From Ostrinia nubilalis (Eukaryota; Arthropoda; Insecta; Lepidoptera; Crambidae), in contig NC_087092.1 of NCBI RefSeq assembly GCF_963855985.1, positions 14,508,001 to 14,572,000 on the forward strand: 64,000 bases of DNA. The letters run 5' to 3'. Each line of letters opens with the position of its first letter. The stretch's first letter is position 1. This document shows, in pieces, positions 11,301-24,200 of the stretch. The notes under the pieces are model-generated. The model was not told where the DNA came from. It searched no databases and saw only the letters and a list, made by a program, of their open reading frames with translations. Both the position numbers and the translations under genes were made by a program.

Positions 11301-14300
11301 ACCGTATCGCCTGTCGATAAGTTTGCGTTGCAGTATGGAGTTTCATACAAAGAATACTGACCGCCTCGAGTTGATACGGTAACGGTCGCTTTTCGGGTTG
11401 ATTAGTGACGTCTTTTGCACTTACTTAAGGCTGGTGCTCATAATCGCATAGACAAACACGGGCCTGCACTCGCCGCCTGTGCCGGCGCAGTCAGCCACCC
11501 ACACCTTGTCGGACGCACTGAGTCGGCTGAGATCGCTGAGCACCGCGCGCGATGGACTGAACGCCGCGTCAGCCGTGGGACTCTAAAGTTAGACTTACGT
11601 TATACCATAAAATCAGATTTTATAACGTAAGTCTAACTTTTACGGTGGCTTTTTCTGTATATTCAATAAACTGTAGCTCCCAAAGCCACGATAGTTAGCT
11701 TTCTTTCGACGCTTAGCTTTCTCTATTTCACTAGTATGTATGTTCAATAATAATACATTACACAGAGCCCTGTCAATATTACAGGTGGAAGGTTGGCAAT
11801 CTGATATACAGGATCTCTCCTAGTTCAGGTATCAATTCGCCATAAGCGGTAAAATTTACTCCACTTATGTAATATTATGATGGAATATAAAGGTGAGCTA
11901 CTTAAAAGTCATAGCAGACTCATCAACTCGGAAAGGATTCAACACCGTATCGCCTGTCGATAAGTTTGCGTTGCAGTATGGAGTTTCATACAAAGAATAC
12001 TGACCGCCTCGAGTTGATACGGTTACCGTTTCGGGTTGATTAGTGACGTCTTTTGCACTTACTTAAGGCTGGAGCTCATAATCGCATCGACAAACACGGG
12101 CCTGCACTCGCCGCCTGCGCCAGCGCAGTCCGCCACCCACACCTTGTCGGACGCACTGAGTCGGCTGAGATCACTGAGCACCGCGCGCGATGGACTGAAC
12201 GTCGCGTCAGCCGTAGGACTGTTGGTTTGAGTAGCCGTTATTTGGTACTGGATAGATGGGTCGTAGCCGGTAACCTGGGAAAGAATGACACTTTAAATTT
12301 AATGTGACAGTGACTCTCAGCTATAAGACGTCCACTACTCTGCCGCACAATTTATAAACGCAGTAAGTACCACTTACTGCATTTATGATTGTTTTGAATA
12401 TTCTGAATCCTGACATCGCGATCTATAAGAATCAAAGACCCGTTTTTTTCTATCTATCTTAGAACGGAAGATACTTGTTATCATAAACGCAGTAAAGAGC
12501 AGATTGTAGGTTTCTTCACATACTATGTTAGCAGTAAGAGCACATAATAACTTAATATTACGTGAATACTCGCGCTTACTTAATTTGCTACACAGTAATA
12601 GTGCAGTATGTGCCAATTACATCATTCTTATTATGTTTCTGCAATTGTTGAGTTCACCTTGCACATAGTATATGTGCAGTAATTCCACTTGAACACACAC
12701 TGATATTATGTTTCCATAGGAAAAACAGATGACTTGTACTTAATATTAATGCAGTAATTACAATTATACTGCGTACATACTAAGGATTGTCAGAGTGCTG
12801 CCTAGGTGTTAACATGTTATGAACGCAGTGGCTGACTCTTACGTTATTGGAAAAATTTGAAAACCTGTCTAAATGACAAATCTAGCCGAAGACCCAAGAG
12901 CTAGATTGACCCGACACGATACCGAAGATATCCCGGACGTGTCTGTATGAGATTAGAATGGCTCTCAAACAGCTGAAAAACAACAAGGCACCGGTCGATG
13001 ATGGAATCACAGCTGAGCTTCTGAAATCAGGCGGAACGCAGGTACTAAAGGCTCTTTAGAAGCTATTCGATTCCGTCATCCTTGAGGGAAAAACGCCTAC
13101 GGCATGGCACAGAAGTGTGGTGATACTCTTCTTCAAAAAAGGCAACAAAACCTTGTTGAAGAATTTATTTTATATCCATCTCACTTCTGATTCTGTTTTT
13201 GAGAGTCATCATGAATGGTTTCACGCGACATCTAGCCTCCCGAACAAATCGGTTTCCGATAAGGCTTTAGAATGATAGACCACATACTTATCTATGGCAG
13301 AAAACTGAGGAGAATAATCAGCAACTTTGGCATTTGTGGTCTATGAGAAAGACTTCTCTCTTCAAGCTACAGTCTCTCCAACGGTGCCAAATTTACTATA
13401 GATATAATCGTTGAAGGGCTTGTGCGAATAGGCCACAATGTCAGTCCGTCTCCGGGATCAGGACTTCAGTTGCAGCGAGGGGTCAGACAGGGAGATGTCA
13501 TATTTCTAAAACTGTTCACTACCACTCTGGAAGATGTTTTCAAGCTTTTGGAGTGGAGCGGATTGGGCATAAATATCATCAGCGAGTACATCACCCATCT
13601 TTGTTTCGCGGACGATATCGTAGTCATGGCTGAGAACGTGGAGGATCTAAGCTCAATCCTCGATTGCCTCAATAGAGCCTCTCAACAAATGGGTCTTTAA
13701 TGGACAAGACAAAAATCATGTCAAATGCCGTGCTGTACCCACTCCTCTGAAGGTTGGAGACACTATAAGTTGTCTGATGGCCGCTGGGGCAGGAAAGTTC
13801 TTGAGTGGCGACCATGAGCTGGAAGACACAGCTTGGGCAAGCCTCACACTAGGTGGACCGATGATCTGGTGAAGGTCGCGTCAGGTGCCTGTATGCGAGC
13901 GGCACAGGACCGGTCTTTGTGGAAATCCTTGGGGGAGGCCGTTGTTCAGCAGTGGACGTCTTTCGGCTGAAACGAACGACCGAGTCTTTATTTTATTAGA
14001 TTGGTATATTTAAGATCTAAAAGTGGGGCCATATCTTAATTTTTGATTTAATAACAAGCGATCTCAGCAATTATTTTGTAATACTTGTTTCATTTACCCC
14101 TTGGTCATTTGGGAAAGTTCAACATGAAAGCGTTATTGGCTTATGATAAGCGCAGTATAATTGTATTATTACTGCGCATTTAAAGTTTTGATAAATTATT
14201 TTGATTCACACTCCCAGTCATAAATGCAGTAAGTTGTAAAGATACGGCGCATATATTACGTTGTAAGAACTAAAATTTAAATCAATCATTTAGCACATGT

Positions 14301-17300
14301 ACCGTAAGTAACGAAAACTACTGATAAACGCAGTAAGGAACAATCATACTGCATTCATGGGTAGTAAGTATCGAACGAAAACTTAGTTAATCCATAACAT
14401 AAACTGTTTTTTAATAATTTTAAATACAAAATATTAATTAAAATACAAAAACCTCATATCAAAATAAACTTTGAGTTTAGCTCTATAAGCCCATATATTT
14501 TTTTTTACAAATATTTGCGTAACTAATTGTAGACACCCCAAAATAAAATTTCAACTTTGATCGCGTTTTTCTCGAAACTGTTCACGTGTTACTTACTGCG
14601 TTTATAAATTGTGCGGCAGTACTGTACATAGGCCTCCCTAAACAATTTTCAGATTGGCCGATTGGTAGTGGCCTACACTACATCCAACGTCTTCCTGCTA
14701 CCTTTTGAGGTCTTCTGCCTACCTCGTGAAAGTATAGGATATTTGGTGAAGTCGGTTAAAAATAAGGTTTAAGTAAAATGAGCATGCTCAATCTAAACAT
14801 CTGTTATCGCGACCAAGGTACGTACAATCTATAATGTAGAGCCCATGCCAATAAAACAGATACAAATACTTATGAATAGTTTATATGACCTGTGCCGGTA
14901 TGCACAATACTTAATCTCTTCATATCTTATCTTGATCACGTTCACAGTGTCAGCACATTTATCACGTATAGTGCTGATGCTGTGACGTCATTTACCTTTG
15001 ATCTATCCCAACTAATATTATAAATGCGAAAGTAACTCTGTCTGTCTGTCTGTCTGTTACGCTTTCCCGCTTAAACCTCGCAACCGATTTTGATGAAATT
15101 TGGCATAGAGATAGTTTGAGTCCCGGGAAAGAACATAGGATAGTTTTTATCCCGGTTTTTGAAACAGGGACGCGCGCGATAAAGTTTTTCTGTGACAGAC
15201 AAAATTCCACGCGGGCGAAGCCGCGGGCGGAAAGCTAGTATCGTATAAATAGTCGCGCAGTTCACATTAATAAACAGACATATAGAGAGACTAACTACAA
15301 CCCGTGTCTAATTCATACGGTCTCCCAACATGGCACAAATTGGTGACCCCGACGAAGAAGATGATCCCGACGAAGTTGCCACAAATTGGTGACCCCGACG
15401 AAGAAGATGATCCCGACGAAGAAGATGATCCTGACGAAGATGGCACAAATTGCAATGATCCCGACGAAGTCGAAGAAGCAGACGAAGCCGACGAACGACG
15501 ACGAAGATAAAAGTACTAAACCAACGTAATGTGAGACGTAACCTCCATCTGGTGATGGAGGTAATAACGTGGTGATGATGATGGTGTGATGGTGGTCCAT
15601 CTTCGGCATCAGCCTTCGCCATCCACATCATCTCTGACATGGAATCAAATTGGTTACCCCGATTGAGCAGAGAAAATTACACGTCCGTGACGTCACTTCA
15701 ACATCAATCATCGTCATCATGTCAACTCCGTGCAAGTCGTGCAACACAACACCACGAGAAGTCGCTGCCAGTACCCCTGTCACATCCGTATTCCCGATTT
15801 CTGGAAGGACCAACCTCGTCTGTGCAGCTGGAATCAGTCTTGAAACTTCAAAAGAATCAAATCGCTAATAAAATATTAGAGAATGCAAAAATAATGAAGT
15901 CTCAGCAGTTCAACAGTCAAATACAACATCAGCAAAATTCAAGACCAAACAATGGAAAATGTGCTAACACAGCTATAACATGTGCAATTGAAATAATGAT
16001 TGTGCCATGACCGTGAAAATTTGCGACGCAGCAGTTACAGGCCAAGGTCGCCTAGTCAAGTAAGAATATTTTGTTATTATAATATGTATCAACGTATGCA
16101 GAAAAATGTGAAAAATTATGTGATTGGAAACAAACGAAACAAGGAAACTAAAAATCGCACAGCCAGCATGGCCTTTGTGCTACCTACTGTGTTATCTACC
16201 CGTCTAACCGCCTCATTGTTACCGACTGAAAAAGTGGTTTGAGGTTTTTTAATCGTTACGGGAGCAACATATCAGTGATAATAATCAACAATGCTAAATG
16301 AGCAATATGTTATATACCACGAATGGTTCAAAGATAAACACTTACGGTGAGAAAACGCTGACTCTTAACTTGGGAATTCAATCATTTAGAAAAATGTGAG
16401 TCCCTCCAGAGCGAATAATTTCTTAGGTTATCCGATAACGAGCCAAGGAATCGCCCAACAGAGCAGAAATACAAAGCAATCGATGAATTGAAACACAGTT
16501 AAGGAATTGAGAAAATTACGCAGCCGCGTATCGAAGTTGAATACTTTGAATATTTCAAGAATGATAATTCGCCTATCCTTTGGTCTTCAGAAGCCGATAA
16601 CGCTTATGAAATGTGCAAGGACACAAGGCATGAATGCTGTGAATACAGCGCACCCATCGCGTAAAGCCGAGCTTGCGCGAGGGCAACCCACGACTGTGAA
16701 AACGCCAGATAAGGAAGAAGCAGAAGTTATGTTTTGTTATAATCTCATCTTTATAAACATTTCACTATTTTTCTCCACATGATTTGTATAACGTAGATAG
16801 TTATTGTAATTTGTAATATGTAATTAGCACATTATTTTTATTTCTTGTATGTAAGTATGTAGAGATTGAACATTGAACCTGTATTAACGTAGATAATTTA
16901 TGTATGTTATTGTAATTAGCGCATTATTTTATTTTTTCTTATTTAAAGGGGGGGAGTACTGTGCCGGTATGCACAATACTTAATCTCTTCATATCTTATC
17001 TTGATCACGTTCACAGTGTCAGCACATTTATCACGTATAGTGCTGATGCTGTGACATGGCAACATGGCACACTGCCAGTGAACTCTCTCTCTTTCTTCAG
17101 TGTTGTGGGGAAGAAGAAGAATCTTACCTTTGGTATAATGAAGCCCACTCGCACACATTCACTGGTCTTACTTCTGTCTTGAATTTTTAAAGGATAGTCG
17201 ACGGATTTAGCATTCCCTGTAGCATTTTCCAGTTTCGCGTCTTTGTGAGTGATGCTGACTTTTAATAGAATATCTGCAAATCAAGAAAATAAGTTTCATT

Positions 17301-18168
17301 AGCAGTACCTACTTAAAAATATTTATTACAAAGGAATTGCTCAAAGGAACGCCACCCAGCCATTGTGTATGTTCAGCAGTGGACGTACTATGGCTGAAAT
17401 GATGATGATAATGGTGATGAACTGCTCAATGTATAAGTAATAATGATCCCATTTTGACTAATATACCATGTCATGTACAAGTAAGAAAATACCTTCTATC
17501 AATTTGAAACGATGGACGGTCTGCTCAATAGAACAAAGAATTCTAAAAAATACACTCGACATCAAATAAATCGCACCTCCGGCGACAAGCATTTTCAAAC
17601 GTATGCTTCCCCACTTCCCACCAATATTGGCACCATTTGAAAGGCTAGTTCTAACCTTCATTTCATTAAAGGAAAGGTTTTTACCCCAAAAATGTGTCTT
17701 TAGAAGGATCCAGAGTCACTTCTTCAAAAAATAGGTAGTTACGCTAGAGCCAACTTTTATGGCTATAAAACTGTTAAGTTGGGATTAATCGCTATCCATC
17801 TGTTAAAGAGGACACGTGAGATCATTATTTGGTTTTATAACCATAAAAATTGGTCTAAATGATCCCATAGGTGGGCCCAAAGTAAGGTATTTTTTCAAGT
17901 CACATTTATGGTATATGTTAATCATTTATTAAGAAATTAAATGTGTTTTTCTTTAAGGATATTTATTGGGCTTTCAAATGACACCAATATTGTTGGGGCA
18001 CCATGATTGTGTCAGAAGAAAATCGTTAAAGTTCGCGTCGCGGAAGGTGCGGTTTATTTGATGTTGAGTATATTTAGCCTGCAGTGGTTGGTTGAAAATG
18101 CAGGAGTTAGTGTTTTGTCAGGTTTAGAGTCCTAAGGTCTATTCAAAGGACTGGCATAGGATGATCTT

Positions 18169-18203
<35 letters not shown>

Positions 18204-21200
18204 TTTTATTGGGCTATCAACATCCTGATGATGATGATACTCACCTGCTTCTACAGTTTTAGGTTTCTCTGGAAACTCTATGTCCAGACACGACTCGAAG
18301 ACGAAATATGTATCGTTGCGGCGCGCACTAGAGAATGGAGGCTGCTTGTATTGCTGAAACATTAATTGGTAGGTTAAGGCCACATTCAGATGATGAACGG
18401 TCAACGTGCGTTTTGCGAAAGCGCGTTTACAACTAATTTTTCAAATTCAAAACGTTTATTGCATGTCACATTACAATTTATCTAGACACCCAAGTCACGC
18501 CCAAGTTCAAGTAACAGAACTGGCGAACAGCACTGTGTGTAATTGTATACACGAAACATTTGGAGCCATAGAGGTGTTAGAAATAGAGTCCTGCAAGGGC
18601 ACAGAAAAACTACATGTAGAAACGCGCGTTAGCATGTGTACTCCGAAAATAAAATACATGTAGTTGTAAACGAGCGATAGCAAAACGCACGTTGAGCGCT
18701 CATCATCTGAACGTGACCTAAGTCTTCTGAATCTATTTGTTAGTTTTATAGATGTGTTACTAAGCATATCCCCAGCTCCCTGTAATATTAAAATGGAGTG
18801 AATTTATTACATCACTGTCTAGTTAGCGATTTCATCCCTTCTTTATTAATGTTTGAAAATAATTCTAATGTTAGCTCTCAGAGTAGTTACCTCCAGATAT
18901 TTGACGTTAACTATAATTTTTGACATACACCTCAAAAGAAATACTTTGTCGCTGTACGGGGCGCCGATTGCAAGTTCTGTAATAAATGAAACAAATTAAA
19001 CATAACAAAAAAAATACCTACGTACAACTCATCAAAGTAATAAAATGAAACTAAAGAACCATGGGAAACCATGTAGGTATGAACTGTGGTCCAACATCTC
19101 AACAGTGTTAAAGTAAGTTATTTTGTAGCGTAACTTACACTGAGTTGCACCACCTAACTTTAACCGTGACGTTATAGTCACGGTTATAATATAATGTTGT
19201 TCAACATCGGTGACCGCAGAACTCATCCAGTATGGCAAATCCTTAATAGACCAGCGGCGGTGGAGTCTGGTACTGGCCCCGATTGCGCTAATTCCAATCG
19301 CGCTCGACTCGCGCTCCAATTTCGTTCCAGCTTATGTGAAATTCGTTAACACGGTTTGAGAAAAAGTAGCTTTCTGTCAGCTTTTACGTAAAGGCGCAGT
19401 TGCGTACATTCCAGCTTCGTTTAAACTAGCTGTCAAAACGATACCGCGATATGGATATGTAATAAAGCTAATTGTCGTTCGTCGTCCAATCGCATTTCAG
19501 TTGAAAATATTTAGCGCAATCGGGGCCGAGTCCGAAACCGACATCGTTGAGCTATTCGTTTGTTACCATTGCACCCGTTGTCATCGTAATCCCGGAGCGC
19601 AGTGAGACTGAGACCGAAGGCGCGGGACCCCGGCTGCAGGCGCTGCAGCCACCGGCGCGACTGCTCCGCCTTCTCACTGAGGATACGCTCGCCGGAGTAG
19701 ATGTACACGGCGCCTCCGCCGTCCTCGTATGGTGCTGCTATGGCAACTTCTGGAAAATTACATCAGAAGCTAAGAGGCGACTTCGGGACTACACATCAAA
19801 CAGAGAACGGTCAGCAGCGCTCTCTGAAAAACATCAATCTTTTAAACTGCAATCTCCAACCCGCCTGCCAAGCGTGGGGATTATGGCAAAACCCTCCACT
19901 ATAGTGGAGGCTCATAGTACAGCAATGGACTGTAAAGGGCTGTTGATGATGATAATGATGACGTCAGAAACTTAGGTGAAAACGGAAACACTTTACCCAC
20001 TGTTGGAGCAATTTCTAGGAAAAAATTATGAAAACTTGGAACTTTTAGCCTAGGCGCAGACCACCGACTTTTAGTTGGCCGATAGTTGGGCCCGATTCTT
20101 ATTTGTATGAAGAATTGGCCGATCCCAAAGTGCGCACTTTCATACATATTTATTAACAGCCCGATCCTACTATCCGCCGACAAAAGGTCAGTTGTCTGCG
20201 TCTAGGCTTAGGGGGGATTCGTATTCACGCAAAAAATGCATACCTACCTATATTTCTTGTCACTGGGACGGCTGGACAGAAAGTGGAATTAACATTAAAA
20301 CTAAAATAAATATTATAAGAATTTATTTTGGACTACAAAAAATAAAGTAGTTTCTTCTTACCATCTCTTTTATCACCATTCAAGTCGCCGAGGCTTATGA
20401 TTGCGCTACCGAATTGACCATTGTCCTTTGTACCGAAAATCTTTTTTTGGGGAGTGATCGCCTGGAAATGGAATGTATACAGGATGTTAGGTAAATGGGT
20501 ATATGAGCCGACACTAGCCCATGTTAAATGGTCATATAAATGGTATGGTGAAATCAGAAAATTGATATCTTCATTTTAATTATTTTAATTTTCATACAAA
20601 TCGGATTTTATAAAATTTATTTTGTATGAAAATTTAAAAAATTAAAATGATGATATCAAATTTCTGACTTCACCATACCATTTATATGCCCATGTTAACA
20701 TGGGCTAGTGTCGGCTCATATACCCATTTACCTAACACCCTGTATATTAAACTTTAGGAGCTCTCCCCGTCTTTGCCATAACGCCCTCGCTCGTAATACA
20801 CAAACTAACAAATAAGTAGGTAACTTATACAGGGTGTCCCAGAATGGGTGAATCAAACTGCTAGGGGAGGTAGCTCTTCTAGTGTACTATCCCTAAAAAA
20901 TATGAAATAACATTTTTGAGTTCGGATTTTTTTTAAATAAAGTGCTCTAAACTCGAAATCTACTCATTATTTTCAAAAGTTTGTTTACAGATAGACGAAG
21001 CGTTCATGTACAAAAAAAAATGTGTCCTTATGCCTTATGTCATGCCAACCTATCCGAAACCCTGAAACCCCCCTGTGCTCAAGTCAGACAAATATAAAGG
21101 CTTAAGCTCACCTTTGCACCAAAATGATACTGATAAATATACACCAAGCCTGCATCGATGCGTCCTTTTTCGGCGTAACGGGGCGCTCCGACCAGCAAAG

Positions 21201-24200
21201 CTTGCCGCCGGCCTGGCCCGAGGAGGCTCGCGGAAGCCATAGCTGCCCCGTACAGAGATCCTACTTCCCGGTTTCCCGAGTAAGGCTGTGGTAAAACCCA
21301 GCTATTTTTCAGATCCGTCACCACCACCTATGGAATGGAAGAAGAGATTACATCACCATATTTTTACAAGCAGTGGACGTCTTTCGGCTGAAACGACGAA
21401 CGATAACGATTTTTACAAGCCAATCATCATCATCATCAATATCGTCACTGGCCAGCATCGAGATCCTGTGGCTGATGTGATAATGATGTTTGCAAGCCAC
21501 ATAAATATTTTTAAAACACATCGTCGCTCGCCTTAGAGTCAAAATCTCGTGAATGCATTTTTTCTCATATTTATGCATTTACTTGAAATCTTTATTGCAC
21601 ACAAAAAACAGTGGTACAACGGGCGAGCTTAATGCCATGTGGCATTCTCTTCCAGCTAACCAGAAAATTAGACCAAACAGAGAATAATAGTAGCTAGGCG
21701 GTGCAAAATAGTACAAATACATAAAATGTGTACTAGTATAATATATAATATTCTCGATCTTCGTCCTGAAAAGTTACTTCTTTTACACTTAAGAAGTTTT
21801 CACTCTATACAGGGTGTTTGATAAATAGGTATATGAGCCGACACTAGCCCATGTTAACATGGGCATATAAATGGTATGGTGCAGTCAGAAAATTGATATC
21901 TTCATTTTAATTATTTAAATTTTCATACAAATCGGATTTTATAAAAAATATTTTGTATGAAAATTAAAAAAAAAATAAATGATGATACCAAATTTCTGAC
22001 TTCACTATACCATTTATATGCCCATGTTAACATGGGCTAGTGTCGGCTTATATACCCATTTACCTAACACCTTGTACACCTGTAGGTTAAGTACCTTGCC
22101 AACTCCATGAACTCCATAAGTGGAACTTATTGCATACATGATTTGAGTCACATTCCGGAAGTAACCAGAAGTTACACTGTACCCTGAAAAAATGATAATA
22201 ATCATATTAATCTACCATATTAATCAGTGCCACAGTAGTTATTTTTATTTTACTTGTTGCAAGCGCACTTTAGAAGCGCAAGCTCAATATTAATTTCCTT
22301 CAAGAAATTATAAATCATAAAATACCTACTATCTAAAAAGAAGTAATTTAATTGAAATACTTCTATGATGGCACTATACTATAATATCCTAGTAATCCTA
22401 CTAATATTATAAATGCGAAAGTTTGTATGGATGTCTGGATGTCAATATGTTTGTTACTCTTTCACGCAACAACTACTGAACGGATTTTGATGAAACTTTA
22501 CAGTATTGTTGTTTATGATCCATAATAACATATAGGCTATAATATATAACGATCTGTAATAAAATAAATTTCACGCGGGTGAAGCCGCGGGCAAAAGCTA
22601 GTGGTTTATATTTGATAGGTATACAGGGTGTTAGGTAAATGGGTATATGAGCCGACACTAGCCCATGTTAACATGGCCATATAAATGGTATGGTGAAGTC
22701 AGAAAGATATCATCATTTGAATTTTTTTAATTTTCATACAAAATAAATTTTATAAAATCCGATTTGTATGGAAATTAAAATAATTAAAATGAAGATTTCA
22801 ATTTTCTGACTTCACCATACCATTTATATGCCCATGTTAACATGGGCTAGTGTCAGCTCATATACCCATTTACCTAACACCCTTGTTGATTGAAAAAAAA
22901 AAGCACTTGTTGATAAAATAACTAACTGAAGTTGTGAGAGTCGAGTCTTCAAACTTACCAAAATTAAAGTTGGCTTCCATTTTTCCCCTGCTTTTGGCGA
23001 TCATTGCATAGTTCAAACTTCTCGGAGAGGCATCGACGTTTTCGTACAAGATGGCTCGGCCTTATGAACACGAAGAACAATTATATTGAAATAAAGAAAT
23101 AAAATTAACAACAACATAGCTAAGGTATAAGTAAACATACTTTTTTAAAAAATAACAATAACAATAAATCTTTGGACAATTTCACACAGCGCCAGCTAGC
23201 TCCAAAGTAAGCAATTTATATGCTTGTGTTATGGGTGCTAGCTTAACGGATGTACTGCTTTATACAGGGTGGAAACGATAAGTGATCTCACTCGATTATT
23301 TCTAAACTATACAAGATATAAAAAACGTAGTTACTGATCCCGAAAGTGTTTCATGAGATCTATCATACGCTATTAAAAATAGGTTACAGAATAAACTTGA
23401 TCTATCCGAAAATTCAATATTTCCAGCCTCCATACAATACATTTGGTAAAGCCACAAACTATTGAAAACTACACAAGATATCGTTAAACTGGTTACTGAT
23501 CCTAAAAGTGCTTCACGAGCTCTATCCAACGGTATCAACAATAGGTTACAGAATAAACTGGATCTATGCAAAAATTCAATGTTTCCATTTTCCATACATT
23601 TAATACTACCACAGTCATGGCACTCATTTCTTGATAATTATTATAGCAAGTAAAGCCTAAAACTAATGTTTTCCATAAATAATTTAAAATAAGAATGCAA
23701 ATTATGAGTTTATTTTAAGTTTATTGTTTAATTTAAAAAAATACACTTTTAATATTGTGTGGTTTGCATACATTTACTATGGAAGCTGGAAACATTGAAT
23801 TTTCGGATAGTTCATGTTTATTCTGTATCCACTGTATTGGTACCATTTAAAAGAGCTCGTGAAGCACTTTCAGGATCAGTAACCAGCTTTTCGAGATTTT
23901 GTATATTTTAGAAATAATCGAGTGAGATCACTTAACGTTTCCACCCTGTATAAGGTCACCTCCAAAAGACAGACGAAATTTTAATAGGGCATCTAATTAT
24001 ATTAGAAAAATTGGACCCTAGCATTAAAACCAAAAAAATAGGCTAGTTTCTGTTTTTACTTTTCCTAACAAACTAAATGTAATATTTCACGTCCTTGCAC
24101 ACGGATGCACTGTCTGGCACGATCGATGCCATGCCTCCGGACCGCACTGAGCATTTCGGGTTCACTCGACATAACATCAAAAAATCTCGAAAACTAGCAT

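Larger units (their letters stand above)
10980..12275. repeat. Tandem segmental duplication around gene A exon 16
   Basis: A block containing a MITE-like piece, the intron flank and exon 16 is repeated in tandem. The 11227-11430 sequence recurs at 11870-12068 (offset about 640 bp) with very high identity. The motif around 10992 (ctcttgtcaatattt) recurs at 11766. This explains the three exon 16 copies. Confidence 0.8.
12318..14735 (-). mobile_element. RTE-type LINE tail split by a 2.28-kb DNA element
   Basis: Left piece 12318-12339 (cagctataagacgtccacta) and right piece from 14620 (tactgtacataggcctccct) are the two sides of one RTE tail, as seen intact at 39276-39490. Confidence 0.75.

Noticed and set aside
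15304..16010. Open frames within the LTR element
   Set aside because: Short, one is an acidic simple repeat, none resembles gag, protease or polymerase; treated as part of the element.
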